32,745 nt of DNA from Methanocorpusculum sp. MCE (GTDB lineage: Archaea > Halobacteriota > Methanomicrobia > Methanomicrobiales > Methanocorpusculaceae): assembly GCA_003315675.1 (NCBI GenBank), contig NIZU01000015.1, forward strand, positions 1 to 32,745. The letters run 5' to 3'. Of this stretch, positions 31,308-32,745 are shown in pieces. Below the pieces are notes generated by a model, which was given only the letters and a program-made list of their open reading frames with translations, was not told where the DNA came from and searched no databases. A program made the translations under genes and the position numbers. How positions within the stretch are numbered: position 1 is the stretch's first letter; each line of letters opens with the position of its first letter.

Positions 31308-31481
31308 ATGGCGAAGTATATTTGCATCTTTTGCTCGTACATTTTTGACGAAGATGTCGGCGATCCCGCCCATGGCGTTTCTCCCGGAACAAAGTATGAG
31401 AGTCTACCCGATACATGGGTATGTCCTCTTTGTTTAGTTCCGAAGAGTAAACCAGGTCTTTTCCGAAAAATAGAAGATTAA
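31308..31481 (+). CDS. Rubredoxin
   Basis: The 57-residue protein has the single-iron rubredoxin pattern: CIFCSY at 6-11, then DEDVGDPAHGVSPGTKYESL with PDTWVCPLC (second CxxC near 39-42). The usual glycine after the first CxxC is serine and the C-terminal loop is CLVPKSKPGLF rather than CG..K..F, so it is slightly atypical. It donates or accepts single electrons, often for oxygen or superoxide detoxification in anaerobes. It starts one base after the unknown gene and probably ends the fwd-hdr operon. It has been missed by a simple length cut-off because it is short. Confidence 0.88.
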   Translation: MAKYICIFCSYIFDEDVGDPAHGVSPGTKYESLPDTWVCPLCLVPKSKPGLFRKIED

Positions 31482-31539
31482 TTAAACTTCCTAATCTCTT
31501 TAAAAAAGTATGAGAATTTCTAACAACCTTTTTTTGACA

Positions 31540-31551
31540 GAAAGTACTTTC
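31540..31551. repeat. 12-base perfect palindrome upstream of the transposase
   Basis: GAAAGTACTTTC is a perfect palindrome, 24 bases before the transposase ATG. It lies near the undetermined left end of the insertion sequence and could be a transposase or regulator binding site. The region 31482-31574 holds no gene. Confidence 0.4.
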
Positions 31552-31574
31552 TTTTCGTACGTTGAGTAGTATGT

Positions 31575-31853
31575 ATGGGGACTTTCAGCAGCTTTGGTCT
31601 CAACCAGGCATATTACGAACGTTATGAAAAACTTGGCGACCGTCTCTCCGACGTTGGTAAAACACTTGATTGGGATGTGTTTCGCCCTCTTCTTGAATCC
31701 ATGTATGCAAATAAATCCGGCAAGGGCGGTCATCCCAATGTCGATGTCATACTTATGTTCAAGATTCAGCTTCTGGAAGTCTGGTATAATCTGTCTGATC
31801 TCGCCGTTGAACGTGAAATTTATGATCGTCTTTCTTTTTGGCATGGTAAGTGA
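31575..31853 (+). CDS. IS5-like transposase, N-terminal part
   Basis: The 92-residue product matches the N-terminal DUF772 region of IS5-family transposases: DWDVFRPLLESMY, GGHPNVDVILMFKIQLLEVWY and LSDLAVEREIYDRLSFW. In intact relatives the protein would continue at once to a segment like FLGCPDKIPDNSTIW, but here it ends HGK and TGA. The continuation is in the -1 frame about 50 bases later. Alone this fragment has no catalytic residues. Confidence 0.8.
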   Translation: MGTFSSFGLNQAYYERYEKLGDRLSDVGKTLDWDVFRPLLESMYANKSGKGGHPNVDVILMFKIQLLEVWYNLSDLAVEREIYDRLSFWHGK

Positions 31854-31894
31854 GGGCGTTAGCCCGAAACGGTGAGCAAGATTCGATCTTGCGA
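31845..31894 (+). other. About 50-base two-hairpin insertion between the transposase halves
   Basis: Compared with the expected IS5 protein, roughly 50 bases between CAT (31842-31844) and ACT (31895-31897) are extra. They contain GGGC (31854-31857) paired with GCCC (31862-31865) over a four-base loop, and GCAAGAT (31876-31882) paired with ATCTTGC (31886-31892) over a three-base loop. Removing 50 bases restores one continuous frame. The exact edges are estimated from protein similarity recalled from memory. Confidence 0.5.
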
Positions 31895-32566
31895 ACTCTT
31901 GGGTGTCCTGACAAAATACCCGACAATTCAACGATCTGGTTATTTCGGGAGCGCATGTCCGAATCAGGCGTTGATACATTGGTCTGGCAGGAGTTTCAGA
32001 GACAACTTGACCTGAAAGGTCTGAAAATTGAACAAGGTATGATTCAGGATGCAACGTTTGTGTATGCTGAACCCGGTAATTGTAAGAAAGACACGCCGCG
32101 AAGAGATCAGGCAAAAACACGACGGGATAAAGATGGAAAAATCATGTCCAAGAACGGCAAAATACACTATGGCTATAAACTTCATACCATCATGGATACG
32201 ACGCACGATCTTATTCGACGCATTGAAACCACCACGGCAAATGTTCATGATAGTCAGGTGGACCTCTCAGAAAAAGGAGAAGTGGTCTATCGGGATCGGG
32301 GATATCAGGGAGCAAAATGCAAGGGATATAGTGCCACAATGAAAAGGGGAGCGAGAGGGCATCCCATTGGCATACGAGATAAACTGAGAAATCTGCGAAT
32401 AAGTAGGAAGAGATCAAAGGGCGAGAGACCCTATGTAGTGATCAAAAATGTTTTTCATGCAGGGTTGGTAAAGGTAACAACGCTGCAAAGAGTACGAGTG
32501 AAAAATATGCTGGATGCATTTTGTTATAATATCTATCAGGTGAAAACGATTCAAAACAGAGTGTAA
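31850..32566 (+). CDS. IS5-like transposase, catalytic C-terminal part
   Basis: The 238-residue frame begins at GTG 31850, overlapping the TGA of the first half (GTGA). It carries PDKIPDNSTIWLFRERM, then the RNase H-fold DDE core: first aspartate in GMIQDATFVYAE, HYGYKLHTIMD, second aspartate in VVYRDRGYQG, and the likely glutamate in the C-terminal helix region around RPYVVIKNVFHAG (not certain). The first 16 codons come from the hairpin insertion and are not transposase-like. Whether it is translated on its own, fused, or not at all is unknown. Confidence 0.75.
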   Translation: MRALARNGEQDSILRTLGCPDKIPDNSTIWLFRERMSESGVDTLVWQEFQRQLDLKGLKIEQGMIQDATFVYAEPGNCKKDTPRRDQAKTRRDKDGKIMSKNGKIHYGYKLHTIMDTTHDLIRRIETTTANVHDSQVDLSEKGEVVYRDRGYQGAKCKGYSATMKRGARGHPIGIRDKLRNLRISRKRSKGERPYVVIKNVFHAGLVKVTTLQRVRVKNMLDAFCYNIYQVKTIQNRV

Positions 32567-32653
32567 ATTTAAAAAAAAAACGTCAAGGAATAATGGGTAT
32601 TCTTCTTTTTTTGGGGGGGGTGAGGGGGTATGGATGTAGCCAATCTCCTATAC

Positions 32654-32745
32654 ATGACATCCCAGGAAAACATGGAAAAACGCCTCGAAGAACTCGAACG
32701 CGACTATGCCGACCTCATGGAACGGGTCCGCGACCTCGGTGTTTT
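32654..32745 (+). CDS. N-terminus of a coiled-coil protein, cut by the window edge
   Basis: ATG 32654 opens a frame that runs off the right edge after 30 codons (MTSQENMEKRLEELERDYAD, then LMERVRDLGV). It is charged and follows a heptad-like pattern, so a coiled coil is likely. It starts eight bases after the insertion sequence end, so its original promoter or first codons may have been displaced. The function cannot be judged from this fragment. Confidence 0.6.
   Translation, partial: MTSQENMEKRLEELERDYADLMERVRDLGV

Larger units (their letters stand above)
31500..32646 (+). mobile_element. IS5-like insertion sequence, copy 2
   Basis: An IS5-type element with a split transposase (31575-31853 and 31850-32566) and the same right end as 1-179. 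The right boundary (32646) is set by comparison of the two copies. The left boundary is uncertain, somewhere between the rubredoxin stop (31481) and the transposase start. I could not find a convincing inverted copy of the right end AGATTGGCTACATCC on the left, nor a target duplication. Both copies point the same way, separated by 32467 bases end to end. Confidence 0.75.

Noticed and set aside
31482..31574. Left terminal inverted repeat of the insertion sequence
   Set aside because: Only short matches such as AGATT or TTGAC to the right end were seen; not enough to call.
31500..32120. 206-residue open frame on the minus strand across the insertion sequence
   Set aside because: Overlaps both transposase parts, whose sequence is clearly conserved; no family signal in the minus-strand product.
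1..32646. A composite transposon carrying the whole region
   Set aside because: Cargo is core methanogenesis, not accessory genes, and no target duplication or terminal repeats were found; the shared ends are better seen as two independent insertions.

Overview
The window is archaeal and comes from a methanogen, most likely a member of the Methanomicrobiales close to Methanocorpusculum. That placement is an inference from gene content: formylmethanofuran dehydrogenase (fwdGFDBAC), heterodisulfide reductase (hdrCBA) with mvhD, the formyltransferase ftr, methanogenesis marker 11, a coenzyme B (aks) pathway operon, diphthamide synthase, PEGA-domain surface proteins and archaeal TATA-like boxes. 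No search was run, so the genus is tentative.

Layout. 1-179 is the 3' end of an insertion sequence; an almost complete copy in the same orientation closes the window (about 31500-32646). Between them lie five blocks. (a) 228-3833 holds an FTR-type iron-sulfur thiol reductase and a deformylase-like protein (minus), a DUF1805 protein and a frameshifted PEGA surface protein (plus), and ftr (minus). (b) 3939-7213 (minus) is the overlapping operon hpt-dph2-METTL5-like methyltransferase-MFS transporter. (c) 7297-12396 holds a lipoprotein, tsr3, DUF1890-DUF1894-mntP (mntP has an in-frame TAG), a DUF523-like/nucleoside deoxyribosyltransferase fusion with an in-frame TAA, and a three-gene operon ending in endonuclease IV. 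(d) 12548-19458 (plus) is a tightly overlapping seven-gene operon: mmp11, a radical SAM enzyme, an IorA-like TPP enzyme, then aksA, aksD, aksE and aksF. It faces a second, mmp11-like gene on the minus strand (19474-20430), which carries an in-frame TGA. (e) 20885-31481 (plus) is the energy-metabolism operon fwdG-fwdF-hdrC-hdrB-hdrA-mvhD-fwdD-fwdB-fwdA-fwdC, an unknown helical protein, and rubredoxin. A 454-base AT-rich control region precedes it.

How the genes work together. Fwd makes formylmethanofuran from CO2 using low-potential electrons. HdrABC with MvhD makes those electrons by flavin-based bifurcation while reducing the CoM-S-S-CoB heterodisulfide. Ftr passes the formyl group to tetrahydromethanopterin. 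AksADEF lengthen 2-oxoglutarate to 2-oxosuberate, the precursor of coenzyme B, which is itself half of the heterodisulfide. The window therefore joins the first step, the last step and a cofactor supply route of hydrogenotrophic methanogenesis.

Most interesting points. First, the TPP enzyme and the radical SAM enzyme inside the aks operon are candidates for coenzyme B steps with no assigned enzyme that I know of, chiefly 2-oxosuberate decarboxylation. Second, three genes carry a single in-frame stop (one each of TAG, TAA and TGA) with otherwise intact frames, and a fourth has a frameshift, which suggests ongoing gene decay or sequence error. Third, the insertion-sequence transposase is split by a roughly 50-base two-hairpin insertion. 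Fourth, a cluster of four AAACCTGG-type half-sites lies upstream of the fwd-hdr operon.
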